Below are positions 18,333-27,440 of a stretch of DNA of 64,000 bases, in pieces. The stretch spans positions 2,319,001 to 2,383,000 of the forward strand of contig NZ_CP162142.1 in assembly GCF_040833965.1 (NCBI RefSeq). Reading direction: 5' to 3'. Made by a program: the position numbers and the translations under genes. Origin of the DNA: Leptospira sp. WS39.C2. Lineage in GTDB: Bacteria; Spirochaetota; Leptospiria; Leptospirales; Leptospiraceae. The stretch's first letter is position 1, and every line of letters begins with the position of its first letter. A model generated the notes under the pieces. It ran no database searches. It was not told the origin of the DNA and was given only the letters and a program-made list of their open reading frames with translations.

Positions 18333-18496
18333 CGTATAACTACCGCTTTCCGCTTCGCTTCGGGACAAGCCCTCGCTCGGCCTGCGGCAAATTCTCCTTC
18401 TGGCATTCGCCTTGCTTACGCAAGCTACATGCCAGTCCCTAACGTCCCGTTGGGACTCAGGGTCGGAGAACTTCGGTAAGCCTAGTTCGTTATACG
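18333..18496 (+). repeat. attC site 19 (type A2)
   Basis: CGTATAACTACC left side is unusual (most have AACAGC). Arms GCTTTCCG/CGGTAAGC. It is identical to site 48, which follows the second VapBC copy, although the genes have diverged. Confidence 0.9.
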
Positions 18497-18537
18497 AAAT
18501 CCCGATAAAATATATTAAATAAAGTGGGAATCCAAAA

Positions 18538-19311
18538 ATGGAACATAGTCACAGAATTATAAGCCAACATTTCTCACATATAAAAAAACGCTTAATTCAA
18601 TTTTCCAAACATTTTGATATAATAAAACAAGGAGACTTGAAGGGTTACGGAAGAGAAGCTTTAGTAACTGAATTTCTAAAACAACACTTACCTGATAATA
18701 TAGAGTATCTAACAGGTGAAATTATTGACTACGATGATAATCGATCAGGTCAAAATGATATCATCCTCCAATCCAAAAATTCACCGAAAATACCACTGTA
18801 TGGAAACATACACTTGTCTTTTTCTGATGCAGTAATTGCAGTAATCGAGGTAAAATCCGATCTAAATACTCAACATTTAGAAGCTAGCCTTAAATCGTTC
18901 CAAAAAATAAAATCACTTAGAAAAGAATGCGTCATCAGAGGAGATGCGCAGATGTCTGATTTAAACAGAATTCCATGCATACTTTTTGCTTATTCAGGTC
19001 CAACCTTAGATACATTATTGAAACATATTAATAGTTACCGTGAAAAAAATAACCTTACTCTAGATAATTTTGCGCCTGATCTAATCATTATTTTAGATAG
19101 CGATTATTATCTTAGCAGAAATAATGGTTGGAATTTTCCCATTGCTCCAGGAACCGAAAATGAAATATATTACCGACCTTGGGCAGGTCTAGCAGACGAG
19201 AATTTAGTGGGTTTATATAACTTATTGAATAATTTAATCAGAAGTTTTTCAATATATCCACCAGCTATTTCTTTGAACACTTTTTTTGATAAATCAAAAG
19301 GTCTTAAATAA
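18538..19311 (+). CDS. DUF6602 protein (probable restriction-like fold)
   Basis: A 257-residue protein. GYGREALVTEFLKQHLP at 37-53 is the entry helix, GQNDIILQSK (71-80) holds the central Asp, and AVIEVKSDLN (101-110) gives Glu-x-Lys. This matches the DUF6602 pattern, which has the PD-(D/E)XK order of carboxylates. Such proteins are often near defence or mobile genes, but catalysis has not been shown to my knowledge. Single-gene cassette and normal length. Nuclease activity is inference. Confidence 0.72.
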   Translation: MEHSHRIISQHFSHIKKRLIQFSKHFDIIKQGDLKGYGREALVTEFLKQHLPDNIEYLTGEIIDYDDNRSGQNDIILQSKNSPKIPLYGNIHLSFSDAVIAVIEVKSDLNTQHLEASLKSFQKIKSLRKECVIRGDAQMSDLNRIPCILFAYSGPTLDTLLKHINSYREKNNLTLDNFAPDLIIILDSDYYLSRNNGWNFPIAPGTENEIYYRPWAGLADENLVGLYNLLNNLIRSFSIYPPAISLNTFFDKSKGLK

Positions 19312-19335
19312 TTATATTTACTACATAAGGGACTT

Positions 19336-19501
19336 CGTATAACAGCAACTAACCGCTTCGCTTCGGGACTTGCGCCCTCGCTCGGTCTGCGACACATAGG
19401 CTTTTGTCACTCCTCTTGCTTGCGCAAGCGTCGTGCCAATCCCTAACGTCCCGTTCGGGACTCAGGGCCAGCCTACGTCGGTTAGTCTAATTCGTTATAT
19501 G
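19336..19501 (+). repeat. attC site 20 (type B)
   Basis: CGTATAAC left, GTTATATG right, arms CTAACCG/CGGTTAG. Confidence 0.9.
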
Positions 19502-19680
19502 AAATCGTGCAAATTTTTAAATTTAAAAATTTATCTTTTTGAATCAAAATTTATTAACTTAATGAAAACTATGATAAAAATAAAAACTAATTTACTTAAT
19601 TTTTGTTCTTAATCATTTTACGAATGGTAAACAGAGATTTGCTTAAAGGAAAAAATAAATTCAATTTATCAGTATTCTTT

Positions 19681-20139
19681 ATGAATCTATTTAAAAGAAA
19701 AGAACCTGACGAATTAGCTAAATATTCGCAATGGGTCAAAATATGCGAAGAATTCATAAGCAAAGAATATCCTCCCTTGACTTCTTCGATTAATGTTACT
19801 AATCAAGAAATAGAAAGAGATTCTAAACTTAATTTATCAAAACTTAAGAACTGGCAATTGATTTGTGAAGAAATATTAGATACAGAACATAGTCATATTT
19901 ATTATCAGAAATGTTTTAATGAATTGTTAAAACGTGGGAAATCTAAGGATGAAATTTTAAAAATGAGAAAAATTGCATGGTTGACAGCTGGTTGGTTAAA
20001 TTATGCTCAAATGTTATGGGAATGGATTGATTTAGATGAAAAGGATATCAAAATAGCCATTGAATTTCAATTTAATTTAGCGATAATTAATGTTACTAAG
20101 AAGAATGAATTATTAGATTTTATAGAATTACATAAATAG
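19681..20139 (+). CDS. Orphan alpha-helical protein
   Basis: About 152 residues from the ATG at 19681 (MNLFKRKEPDE); an in-frame start at 19624 would add 19 residues of low-complexity sequence. It is rich in Trp, Lys and Glu with helices such as YYQKCFNELLKRGKSKDEIL. The layout resembles small immunity or adaptor proteins, but no family is evident. Single-gene cassette. Confidence 0.6.
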   Translation: MNLFKRKEPDELAKYSQWVKICEEFISKEYPPLTSSINVTNQEIERDSKLNLSKLKNWQLICEEILDTEHSHIYYQKCFNELLKRGKSKDEILKMRKIAWLTAGWLNYAQMLWEWIDLDEKDIKIAIEFQFNLAIINVTKKNELLDFIELHK

Positions 20140-20201
20140 CTTTATTAAGCTTTTACATTACAAATTATTAAGTGAACTATTATTTAGAATCAGCACGACT
20201 T

Positions 20202-20367
20202 CATATAACAGCGACTTACCGCTACGCTTCGGGACGAGCCCTCGCTCGGCCTGCGGCAAATTCCCTTTCTGGCATTCGCCTTGCTTACGCAAGCTACATG
20301 CCAGTCCCTAACGTCCCGTTTCGGGACTCAGGGTCAGGGAACTTCGGTAAGTCTAGTTCGTTATGCG
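20202..20367 (+). repeat. attC site 21 (type A)
   Basis: CATATAAC left, GTTATGCG right, arms CTTACCG/CGGTAAG. Confidence 0.9.
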
Positions 20368-20636
20368 TAATCGCTAAATATTTTTAAAATGTAATATATA
20401 GATTTTTCCAATATAATCCAATAAGAGTTATTTCAGATTATCATTCACATTAAAATCAATTTAAAATTCCCAAAACGAATGCCTAGAAAATAAGCTTAAA
20501 TCAGATGATGATTAATAGATTATTAATTAAGAAAGTTAAAGAAACGAATTTTCAAATATATAAATAGAATAACCGACAAATTTATCCTAACTATAGTTAA
20601 TTCAGAATGTACTATTAAATAATTGTTACAAATTCA
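20368..20636. other. Non-coding leader side of the reverse-gene cassette
   Basis: AT-rich, with no frame of note on either strand. It lies downstream of the reverse gene at 20637-20909, so it would be its 3' region. Confidence 0.5.
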
Positions 20637-20909
20637 TCATTTGGCAAGACTAAGCCATACAATTCCCTGAATAGAAAACCAAAGAATATTATGTTTGAAT
20701 ACCGTAAAATACTTTCTGTTATAAAGAAGCGCAGGACAAATAAACCAAAAAGAAATTATTCCAAATATAAAATCAAAACAATAAAGAATCGATATTAAAA
20801 AATTAATCTCATATCCTATTGATGCTGCTAAAAATAGAATCAATATCGGAATGTGAGTTATTAAACCAAATGCATAAAAGATCACAATAAGAATTTCATT
20901 CCTAGTCAC
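20637..20909 (-). CDS. Reverse-oriented small membrane protein
   Basis: A 90-residue protein on the minus strand, starting at GTG. Three hydrophobic segments (about 7-30, 33-58 and 68-87) and little charge suggest an integral membrane protein. The gene opposes the array direction, so it must carry its own promoter; AT-rich sequence at 20930-21080 could supply one. It is one of two reverse genes found. No family is recognised. Confidence 0.55.
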   Translation of the reverse strand: MTRNEILIVIFYAFGLITHIPILILFLAASIGYEINFLISILYCFDFIFGIISFWFICPALLYNRKYFTVFKHNILWFSIQGIVWLSLAK

Positions 20910-21092
20910 AAAAGTAAAATTCCAAGGAGAACATCCGTAGTCAAGTAATTTCTTTTAATAGATATTATTCACTTAACATCTCATAAACTAAATTACATAT
21001 ATCTTTTATGTATTGGATACAAATATATTTCGAATATAATTTTAATTTGTAATTTTAAAAAAATAAGATACTAATTTTAATAATCGCGACTA

Positions 21093-21255
21093 CGCATAAC
21101 ATCGGCTTAACGCTTCGCTTCGGCACAAGGCCTCGCTCGGTCTGTGACACATAGGCTTCTGGCACTCCCCTTGCATTCGCAAGTGTCGTTCCAGTCCCTA
21201 ACGTCCCGTTGGGACTCAGGGTCAGCCTACGTCGTTAAGGCTAGTTCGTTATACG
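21093..21255 (+). repeat. attC site 22 (compensated type B variant)
   Basis: Arms GGCTTAACG/CGTTAAGGC replace CTAACCG/CGGTTAG while ACATAGGCT/AGCCTACG is kept. Confidence 0.9.
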
Positions 21256-21286
21256 AAATTTTCGGGAGTCTTTATTTTATTCAAAT

Positions 21287-21342
21287 GCGAGCGTCCTTGC
21301 TCGCTAAAAAAAGGAAAAAGTAGTTGTTACCAATTCGGTAAC
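21287..21342 (+). promoter_or_regulatory. Hairpin and inverted-repeat operator before HigBA
   Basis: GCGAGC-GTCCTT-GCTCGC at 21287-21304 forms a 6-bp hairpin, and GTTACC-AATTC-GGTAAC at 21326-21342 is an inverted repeat just before the toxin start. A GCGTCC-centred hairpin also precedes the pairs at 38.3 and 60.2 kb. Confidence 0.5.
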
Positions 21343-21358
21343 ATGCTTCTATTGGTTT

Positions 21359-21658
21359 GTGAGGGTTATTTCAAGAAAGATTTTAAGGGATTTCTATTCT
21401 ATTCCTAAATACTCTGATTCTAAAATCCCGATCGAGGTCTGGTTTAAAGACACTTCCAAAGCTAACTGGAAATCTCCTTCTGATATAAAAGAAAAATACA
21501 GAAACGCCAGTTTCCTTAAAGATAATAGAGTCGTTTTTAATATACATGGAAACAAATACAGATTAATTGTGAAGGTTCATTACAATTTACAGACTGTTTT
21601 CATTAGATTTATTGGTACTCACGAACAATACGATAAAATCAATGCTGAGGTGATTTAA
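21359..21658 (+). CDS. higB: HigB-type mRNA interferase toxin
   Basis: A 99-residue protein starting at GTG. RVISRKILRDFYSIPKYSDS, EVWFKDTSKANWKSPSDIKE, VFNIHGNKYRLIVKVHYN and VFIRFIGTHEQYDKI are in the order of PF09907-type HigB toxins, which cut mRNA on the ribosome. The antitoxin ATG begins one base after the stop. All expected blocks are intact, so it is probably active. Confidence 0.9.
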   Translation: MRVISRKILRDFYSIPKYSDSKIPIEVWFKDTSKANWKSPSDIKEKYRNASFLKDNRVVFNIHGNKYRLIVKVHYNLQTVFIRFIGTHEQYDKINAEVI

Positions 21659-22063
21659 ATGAACATTAAGCCTATCAAAAATCAAAAAGATCACTTAGAA
21701 GCTCTTGCTGAGATTGAAAAACTTTGGGATGCGAAAAAGAACACTCCAGAATACGATAAATTAGATATTTTAATAACCTTAGTTGATGCTTACGAAGCTA
21801 AACACTACCCTATTGATGATCCGGATCCTATTGAAGCTTTAAAATCTGTTATGGATGACATGAACATGAAAAGTGTTGATTTAGGAAATTTAATCGGTGG
21901 GCGAAGTCGTGCCACTGAAATCTTAAATCGAAAAAGAAAGCTTACCTTGGAAATGATTAGGAAGATTAATCAAAATCTGGGAATTCCAACTGATATTCTT
22001 GTAAAAGAATATAAAGTAAAAACCTCTAAGACAGGAAGAAAAAGAACGCCATCCGTGGCGTAA
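21659..22063 (+). CDS. higA: HigA-type antitoxin
   Basis: A 134-residue protein. The N-terminal helix region contains HLEALAEIEKLWDAKKNTPE and HYPIDDPDPIEALKSVMDD, and the C-terminal HTH runs LGNLIGGRSRATEILNRKR to about residue 110. This is the long HigA form with a pseudo-zinc-peptidase-like lead. It should bind HigB and the inverted repeat at 21326-21342. A paralogous pair lies at 62.1-62.8 kb. Confidence 0.9.
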   Translation: MNIKPIKNQKDHLEALAEIEKLWDAKKNTPEYDKLDILITLVDAYEAKHYPIDDPDPIEALKSVMDDMNMKSVDLGNLIGGRSRATEILNRKRKLTLEMIRKINQNLGIPTDILVKEYKVKTSKTGRKRTPSVA

Positions 22064-22087
22064 TTTATTCAATTTGCCCGAAAACTT

Positions 22088-22256
22088 CGTATAACAGCAC
22101 CTAACCGCTTCGCTTCGGCACTTACGGCCTCGCTCGGTCTGCGACACATAGGCTTCTGGCACTCCCCTTGCAGTCGCAAGTGTCGTGGCCAGTCCCTAAC
22201 GTCCCGTTTCCGGGACTCAGGGGCAGGGAACTTCGGTAAGTCTAGTTCGTTATGCG
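22088..22256 (+). repeat. attC site 23 (chimeric)
   Basis: The left half is type B (CCTAACCG, ACATAGGCT), the right half is type A (CAGGGAACTTCGGTAAG). The arms therefore do not match, unlike every other site. Outer boxes CGTATAAC/GTTATGCG remain. Confidence 0.85.
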
Positions 22257-22293
22257 CAATGGCTTAAATCCAAATAATATAGGATATACTCTC

Positions 22294-23307
22294 ATGTATT
22301 CAAAATTTACAATTTTATCAGCAATACTCCTTAACTTCAATTGCGCAACATTTGTTACTGTCGGAAATGCAGGAGTTAAGCCATACAAAAACCAACAGTA
22401 CCTAAATGAATTAAACTCGATAAATACGACAAACAACTCCTTGGTTATCCGAGTCCATACAACCGAAAGACTCGAAACGGATGAATTAAAAAATTATGAA
22501 AATGATTCTTCAGAAGCCTCAATTGGAAGATTGCGGTGTATAAATCTAGATATCAGTAAATTAAAAAAAGAAAATATTATTCAAATACCTACCAACGAAT
22601 GTAAAAACGATACCGATTTCATTGATTCACTTATACGATTAGGATCAAAAGACAGCTCCCATGTTCCAGCAATAATCTTCATTAATGAAAATATCAGAAT
22701 TGAATCTGGATTCGGAATCCAGGATTATAAATACAATAGCCATGCTTTTTCTTTTTATGACGATCAACAATTCGAAATAAATAATTTCCCAAATAAGGAA
22801 ATTAAATCAGTTATCGGATATTCTGGTCACGTTATAATTATATTTACTGATGATTCTGCTTATAGCTTGAAAACAGGAGAATATAAACCCGATAAACTTA
22901 AATATCCATTTCATGATTCCATTATTACTTCATACGAATTAAACAACTTTCTAGACAATGAAATTTGCTATAAACCTAATCATTGCATAAAATATAGTAA
23001 ATTATATATAAATCAAAACCTACTACCTGTTGATGAAAATTATGGAAGAATGGAATTATCCTTAGATACTTCGAACAATAGATTCAAAGATATGAATACT
23101 GTATATAGATTTACTTACAATAGAAATCAATTTTCAGATCAAAAATTAATTAAAATAACAATTACGAATCGGATAGATTATAAATCTACATTAAGACCTA
23201 TTCTTTATCTTTTCACACCTATTGCTATCGCAATTGATATTATAACTCTCCCTTTACAAGCGATCGGAGTAGTATTTGTAGCTCTTACTTATGGAGTCTC
23301 GCATTAA
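22294..23307 (+). CDS. Lipoprotein with hydrophobic C-terminus
   Basis: About 337 residues from the ATG at 22294. Signal SKFTILSAILLNFNC gives a lipobox with Cys18 or so. The mature part is mostly beta and Ser/Asn rich. The end, PIAIAIDIITLPLQAIGVVF, is a hydrophobic segment with an Asp that recurs in the lipoproteins at 39.2 and 41.2 kb, resembling the PLAxxxDxxxxP ends of YceK-like lipoproteins. Role unknown; envelope location likely. Confidence 0.75.
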   Translation: MYSKFTILSAILLNFNCATFVTVGNAGVKPYKNQQYLNELNSINTTNNSLVIRVHTTERLETDELKNYENDSSEASIGRLRCINLDISKLKKENIIQIPTNECKNDTDFIDSLIRLGSKDSSHVPAIIFINENIRIESGFGIQDYKYNSHAFSFYDDQQFEINNFPNKEIKSVIGYSGHVIIIFTDDSAYSLKTGEYKPDKLKYPFHDSIITSYELNNFLDNEICYKPNHCIKYSKLYINQNLLPVDENYGRMELSLDTSNNRFKDMNTVYRFTYNRNQFSDQKLIKITITNRIDYKSTLRPILYLFTPIAIAIDIITLPLQAIGVVFVALTYGVSH

Positions 23308-23320
23308 TATAAAGCCACTA

Positions 23321-23484
23321 CGCATAACAGCATGTTACCGCTTCGCTTCGGCACTAGGCCTCGCTCGGCCTACGGCAAATTCCCCTTCTGGCATTCGCCT
23401 TGCATACGCAAGCTACATGCCAGTCCCTAACGTCCCGCTGGGACTCAGGGTCGGGGAACTTCGGTAACACTAGTTCGTTATATG
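23321..23484 (+). repeat. attC site 24 (type A)
   Basis: CGCATAAC left, GTTATATG right, arms GTTACCG/CGGTAAC. Confidence 0.9.
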
Positions 23485-23954
23485 CAATGCGGTAGAATTT
23501 GAAATAGAAAAAGCCATAATAAAAAAGCTAAGAAGAAGAAAGAATATAATTACAAAAAAACAAAACATATCTTTTGGAATTTATATACTCTTTAGTTGAG
23601 TGCAAACACCTCGAGAATATGGAAAGATAAAAAATAAATTTTAATAATTTGAAAATAAAACACAACTAAAACATTAAAATTTAAAATCTTACAAGTAATC
23701 GGATTTAAAAAAAAGTTACTAATTGTGAAATTGAAAAAATAAACAATAACGAAAAACTAAAATGAAATCAAGAAACCTCGATACAATTTAAATCAATTTC
23801 AATTATCTATATACAATTTTCACATACTATAGAAATAAAAAAAGAAAGTTAAGATAAATTAGAAAAATTAATGCTCCTAATCAAACTTAGATTTTTTAAG
23901 ATTGAAAGAGATAAAGATTCGCATTTAAGCATTAAATATGTAAAATACCGCACT
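23485..23954 (+). other. Non-coding family cassette, copy 5
   Basis: About 470 bp with the shared terminal inverted repeats and both conserved blocks. The conserved second block reads GCTCCTAATCAAACTTAG here instead of GCTCTTATTCAAACTTTG. No ORF. Confidence 0.8.
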
Positions 23955-24120
23955 GCATATAACAGCGGCTTTCCGCTTCGCTTCGGGACAAGCCCTCGCT
24001 CGGCCTTCGGCAAATTCTCCTTCTGGCATTCGCCTTGCGTTCGCAAGCTACATGCCAGTCCCTAACGTCCCGTCCGGGACTCAGGGTCGGAGAACTTCGG
24101 TAAGCCTAGTTCGTTATACG
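23955..24120 (+). repeat. attC site 25 (type A2)
   Basis: GCATATAAC left, GTTATACG right, arms GGCTTTCCG/CGGTAAGCC. Confidence 0.9.
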
Positions 24121-24211
24121 CCATTTCTTAAAATTTATCTTTAAAATAGGGAAAAAAAGCAAAAATTGATAGAAGAAGAGAATTTTACAAAGAAATTATC
24201 ATTCTCATTTA

Positions 24212-24239
24212 TTGACTTTTTCTTTCTAATTTGGATAAT
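24212..24239 (+). promoter_or_regulatory. Promoter of MNT/HepT pair
   Basis: TTGACT at 24212-24217 and GATAAT at 24234-24239, 16 bases apart, sit 6 bases before the start. The transcript would be nearly leaderless. Confidence 0.6.
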
Positions 24240-24245
24240 TAACCT

Positions 24246-24545
24246 ATGAAGGTAGAATCCAAAAAAGAATTGATAGAGGAATTAACTAAAATCAAGCCAA
24301 TTCTAAATAATAATTTTGGTGTTCTCAAAATCGGAATCTTTGGATCTTTTGCAAAAGACAATGTTAATTCTAATAGCGATGTTGACCTACTCGTTGAAAT
24401 GCAAAGTCCTGATTTCGATTCTTTTGTTGGTTTAAAAATATTTCTGGAAAACCTTTTTGAAAGAAATGTAGATCTTGTTAGAAAAAGATATCAAATTAAA
24501 CCCTCCTTTCTTAATAGAATTCAAAAAGATATTATAAATGTCTGA
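24246..24545 (+). CDS. mntA: MNT-type minimal nucleotidyltransferase antitoxin
   Basis: A 99-residue protein. LKIGIFGSFAKDNVNSNSDV followed by DLLVEM gives the GSF and DxD metal triad of minimal nucleotidyltransferases. In MNT/HEPN modules this enzyme AMPylates the HEPN ribonuclease and blocks it. It overlaps the HEPN gene by 8 bases. A related but distinct pair is at 49.6 kb. Confidence 0.88.
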   Translation: MKVESKKELIEELTKIKPILNNNFGVLKIGIFGSFAKDNVNSNSDVDLLVEMQSPDFDSFVGLKIFLENLFERNVDLVRKRYQIKPSFLNRIQKDIINV

Positions 24546-24906
24546 AGAAATCTACGAAAGGTTCGAATTTATTTTAGAATCAATTGTCATAATTCAAACA
24601 AGATTCGAAAAAATAAAATTTCCCGATGATCTTATTAATTCCCAAGATGGAATTACGATTCTAGATTCAATCGCAATGAGATTACAAGCAATTGGAGATA
24701 ATATTAAGTCTGTTGTTAAGTTAGACAGTAATTTTCTAAGCAATTTTCCAGATACTGAATGGAACAAAATTATGAAAATGAGAGATGTAATTTCTCATCA
24801 TTACGAAGGCCTTGACCACGAAATTATTTTTAATATCTGTAAAAACAAAATACCTGAATTAAAACTATCAATTGAATTAATACTTATACAACGAAACGGC
24901 GTATAA
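24538..24906 (+). CDS. hepT: HepT-like HEPN ribonuclease toxin
   Basis: A 122-residue helical protein. The motif MRDVISHHYEGLD near residue 80 carries Rx4H and the HxY that MNT adenylylates. HEPN toxins of this type cut RNA, in studied cases tRNA. The last codons and the TAA stop lie in the attC left box (RNGV encoded by AAACGGCGTATAA), so the cassette end doubles as coding sequence. Confidence 0.88.
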   Translation: MSEEIYERFEFILESIVIIQTRFEKIKFPDDLINSQDGITILDSIAMRLQAIGDNIKSVVKLDSNFLSNFPDTEWNKIMKMRDVISHHYEGLDHEIIFNICKNKIPELKLSIELILIQRNGV

Positions 24907-25064
24907 CAGCGTCTAACCGCTTCGCTTCGGGACTTACGCCCTCGCTCGGTCTGCGACACATAGGCTTCTGGCACTCCTCTTGCTTACGCAAGCGTCGTTC
25001 CAGTCCCTAACGTCCCGTTGGGACTCAGGGTCAGCCTACGTCGGTTAGTCTAGTTCGTTATACG
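24900..25064 (+). repeat. attC site 26 (type B)
   Basis: CGTATAAC/GTTATACG, arms CTAACCG/CGGTTAG. The TAA in the left box terminates the HepT gene. Confidence 0.9.
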
Positions 25065-25163
25065 AAATGCCCGAAAAACTGATTTAGAATGGAAATTCTA
25101 CAAGTTTAAGCAAAAAAGAGAAGAAAGTATTCAAGAAAGATCAATTTATCAGCACAACTCAAC

Positions 25164-25191
25164 TTGACTTTGTAAGCAAAGTCATGATAAC
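25164..25191 (+). promoter_or_regulatory. Promoter with overlapping operator, DUF433 module copy 1
   Basis: TTGACT at 25164-25169 and GATAAC at 25186-25191 form a promoter. GACTTTG-TAAG-CAAAGTC at 25166-25183 is a 7-bp inverted repeat across the -35 box, a probable autoregulatory site. Identical at 63.06 kb. Confidence 0.62.
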
Positions 25192-25199
25192 ATGAGCAT

Positions 25200-25424
25200 A
25201 TGGATTACAAAGCTAGATTAACATCATCTCCGGAAGTCTTACTAGGCAAACCGGTGATTAAAAATACTAGAATCGCAGTTGATTTCATTCTGGAAAGACT
25301 TGGAGAAGGAATGTCAATTGAACATATTCTAGAAGCTTATCCCTCTATTGAAAAAGAAGATATTCTCGCATGTATCGCTTATTCTAGCGATGTAATTAGC
25401 AGAGAGAGCTTACTTGCAAGTTAA
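25200..25424 (+). CDS. DUF433 (VapB45-like) antitoxin, copy 1
   Basis: A 74-residue protein, DYKARLTSSPEVLLGKPVIK then NTRIAVDFILERLGEGMS and ILEAYPSIEKEDILACIAY, the usual DUF433 order with a C-terminal helical HTH-like part. DUF433 proteins pair with DUF5615 PIN-like toxins. An identical copy lies at 63092. The stop overlaps the toxin by 11 bases. Confidence 0.88.
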   Translation: MDYKARLTSSPEVLLGKPVIKNTRIAVDFILERLGEGMSIEHILEAYPSIEKEDILACIAYSSDVISRESLLAS

Positions 25425-25776
25425 AATACTTGCAGACGAAAATGTCGATTTTCGCTTAATTAAACTTTTAAGAAATTCTGGACACACTGTTTACTCTGTT
25501 CTAGAAGAACATAAAGGTATTCCTGATATTCAAGTTATTAACTTAGCAATCTCACTAAAAGCAGTCATTCTAACTTTAGACAAAGATTTTGGAGAATGGG
25601 TCTTTTCACATAAAGAATATTCAAATGGAATTATTTTCCTTAGATATAGCCCAAACGAATATAATGAAATCTTTAATGCTTTAAACTTTCTTCTTCAAAA
25701 AAAATCAGATGAAATATATGGAAAGTTTATCGTACTTTCTAAGAACAAGATTCGAATTAGAGATATACACTTATAA
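25414..25776 (+). CDS. DUF5615 PIN-like toxin, copy 1
   Basis: A 120-residue protein starting at TTG. KILADENVDFRLIKLLR has the first acidic group, AVILTLDKDFGEWVF the central Asp pair, and GIIFLRYSPNE a final strand. This is the PIN-like DUF5615 fold (Mut7-C related), thought to be a ribonuclease toxin. Upstream DUF433 partner overlaps. The entire cassette including attC is repeated without visible change at 62.96-63.85 kb. Confidence 0.87.
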   Translation: MQVKILADENVDFRLIKLLRNSGHTVYSVLEEHKGIPDIQVINLAISLKAVILTLDKDFGEWVFSHKEYSNGIIFLRYSPNEYNEIFNALNFLLQKKSDEIYGKFIVLSKNKIRIRDIHL

Positions 25777-25793
25777 CTTAACTACGGGCACTT

Positions 25794-25958
25794 CGTATAA
25801 CAACGGGGAAACGCTGCGCTTCGGCACTGCCGGCCTCGCTTGGTCTGCGACACATTCCCTTTCTGTCACTCGTTTGCATTCGCAAACTCCGTGCCAGTCC
25901 CTAACGTCCCGTTGGGACTCAGGGTCAGGGAACGTCGTCTCCCCTAGTTCGTTATGCG
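25794..25958 (+). repeat. attC site 27 (type D)
   Basis: CGTATAAC left, GTTATGCG right, arms GGGAAACG/CGTCTCCC. It is identical to site 63. Confidence 0.9.
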
Positions 25959-25977
25959 AAATCGAAAATCAGTAGAA

Positions 25978-27240
25978 ATGATTATAAAAATACAACTAAT
26001 TTGCCTACTTTTGCTATCTGTAGCTAACTGCAGAACAATGGATATTCAATCCAAAGATTATCATTATCTGAAGGAAAATGAAAAAGTTTCAAACCAACGT
26101 TTTAAAGATCTAGGCTATGATCTTCTGGACATTATTAGCTTGTCATTCGAATTCCCAGCCATTGGTGCAAAAGTTATTGTTAGCAGTTATGAGTTTGGAA
26201 TATTCGGAGAAGGATTACCACAAACTCACCAGGATCCTATTGCTTTAGGATTAGGTCTAAGAAGCTCAAACAATAAATATTTAACTAATGAAAGTGTTTT
26301 TGTAATAAAATCATACCATAATGATGAAAATCGTAGAAAACAAGAATTCCCTAACGTTTATGGAAGAAATAAGGAATATACAAATGAAAAAAATCCAGAT
26401 GAACTTAACACTTATATTTATGGACGGTTCGGCTTTGAAATTGCATTTATAATTGGAATAAGATTTGAAGTAAACTTCTTAGAAATAATTGATTTCGTCT
26501 ATAACATAGCCGACAAAGATTTATTAAAAGACAATTTTGAATCCTATAATCCACCTAACGAAAATAAGGAAAGTATTGAAATTGAATATAATCAACTCAA
26601 TCGTCTCGAAGATATTCCAATTGTAATTTCAAAATTAAAAAATTTAAAAAAATTAAAACTTAGAAATCAAAACATAAAATCTATACCACCTTTCATCGGA
26701 AATCTTAAAAAATTGGAATTTTTAGATATTTCTTATAATGAAATTAAAGAATTACCAAACGAATTCAAGAATTTAGAAAATTTAAAAGAACTTTCCATTC
26801 TGTCATTTGAAATTATCTCAAATTTAGATATACTTTGCTCATTACAAAAAATTAAAAAACTAGAAATATCGGGAAATACTGAGTCATTAAAATTCATTGA
26901 AAAGGGTTGTTTAAAGAATTTAAATGCATTAATTATTAAAAAAGGAGGTATTAAAAAAAATATAGCTAATTCAATTAAATCTGACTTTCAATTTAAAGAA
27001 AATTCCAAGTTAAATTATTTATATATAGAAGATATTACTAGTCTCCCAGCATCAATAAAAAACCTACCTAATCTAGAGGAACTTTATTTAGGAAATTATG
27101 TATTTCCCAATGACGAGATTAAATCACTTAAATCAATTAACTATCTTAGATTTATAGGTTGGGAAATTGACAACGATAAGAGAGAAAAAATTAAAGAAGC
27201 TTGGAAAAATGTTTTACCCAACACTTGCAAAATTAATTAA
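25978..27240 (+). CDS. Leucine-rich-repeat lipoprotein
   Basis: About 420 residues from the ATG at 25978. The signal QLICLLLLSVANC gives lipidation at Cys. An N-terminal domain of about 180 residues is unknown. From about 195 LRRs follow, for example LEDIPIVISKLKNLKKLKL, then SIPPFIGNLKKLEFLDISYN. The repeats are of the 23-residue spirochaete-like type. Some LRRs in the middle are degraded. LRR lipoproteins bind other proteins at the surface; the partner here is unknown. Confidence 0.82.
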   Translation: MIIKIQLICLLLLSVANCRTMDIQSKDYHYLKENEKVSNQRFKDLGYDLLDIISLSFEFPAIGAKVIVSSYEFGIFGEGLPQTHQDPIALGLGLRSSNNKYLTNESVFVIKSYHNDENRRKQEFPNVYGRNKEYTNEKNPDELNTYIYGRFGFEIAFIIGIRFEVNFLEIIDFVYNIADKDLLKDNFESYNPPNENKESIEIEYNQLNRLEDIPIVISKLKNLKKLKLRNQNIKSIPPFIGNLKKLEFLDISYNEIKELPNEFKNLENLKELSILSFEIISNLDILCSLQKIKKLEISGNTESLKFIEKGCLKNLNALIIKKGGIKKNIANSIKSDFQFKENSKLNYLYIEDITSLPASIKNLPNLEELYLGNYVFPNDEIKSLKSINYLRFIGWEIDNDKREKIKEAWKNVLPNTCKIN

Positions 27241-27252
27241 GTCATTCGACTT

Positions 27253-27418
27253 CGCATAACAGCGGCTACTCACTGCGCTTCGGCACTTACGGCCTCGCTT
27301 GGGCTGCGCCACATTTCCCTCCTGGCATTCGCCTTGCGTACGCAAGCTACATGCCAGTCCCTAACGTCCCGTTGGGACTCAGGGTCGGGAAACGTCGAGT
27401 AGCCTAGTTCGTTATGCG
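27253..27418 (+). repeat. attC site 28 (type C)
   Basis: CGCATAAC/GTTATGCG, arms GCTACTCAC/GAGTAGC. Confidence 0.9.
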
Positions 27419-27440
27419 TAATTGGAAAAATCAAAATATA

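Noticed and set aside
20172..20387. Frame across attC site 21
   Set aside because: Same reason; similar frames occur at 29282, 40005, 41983, 30923 and 56234.
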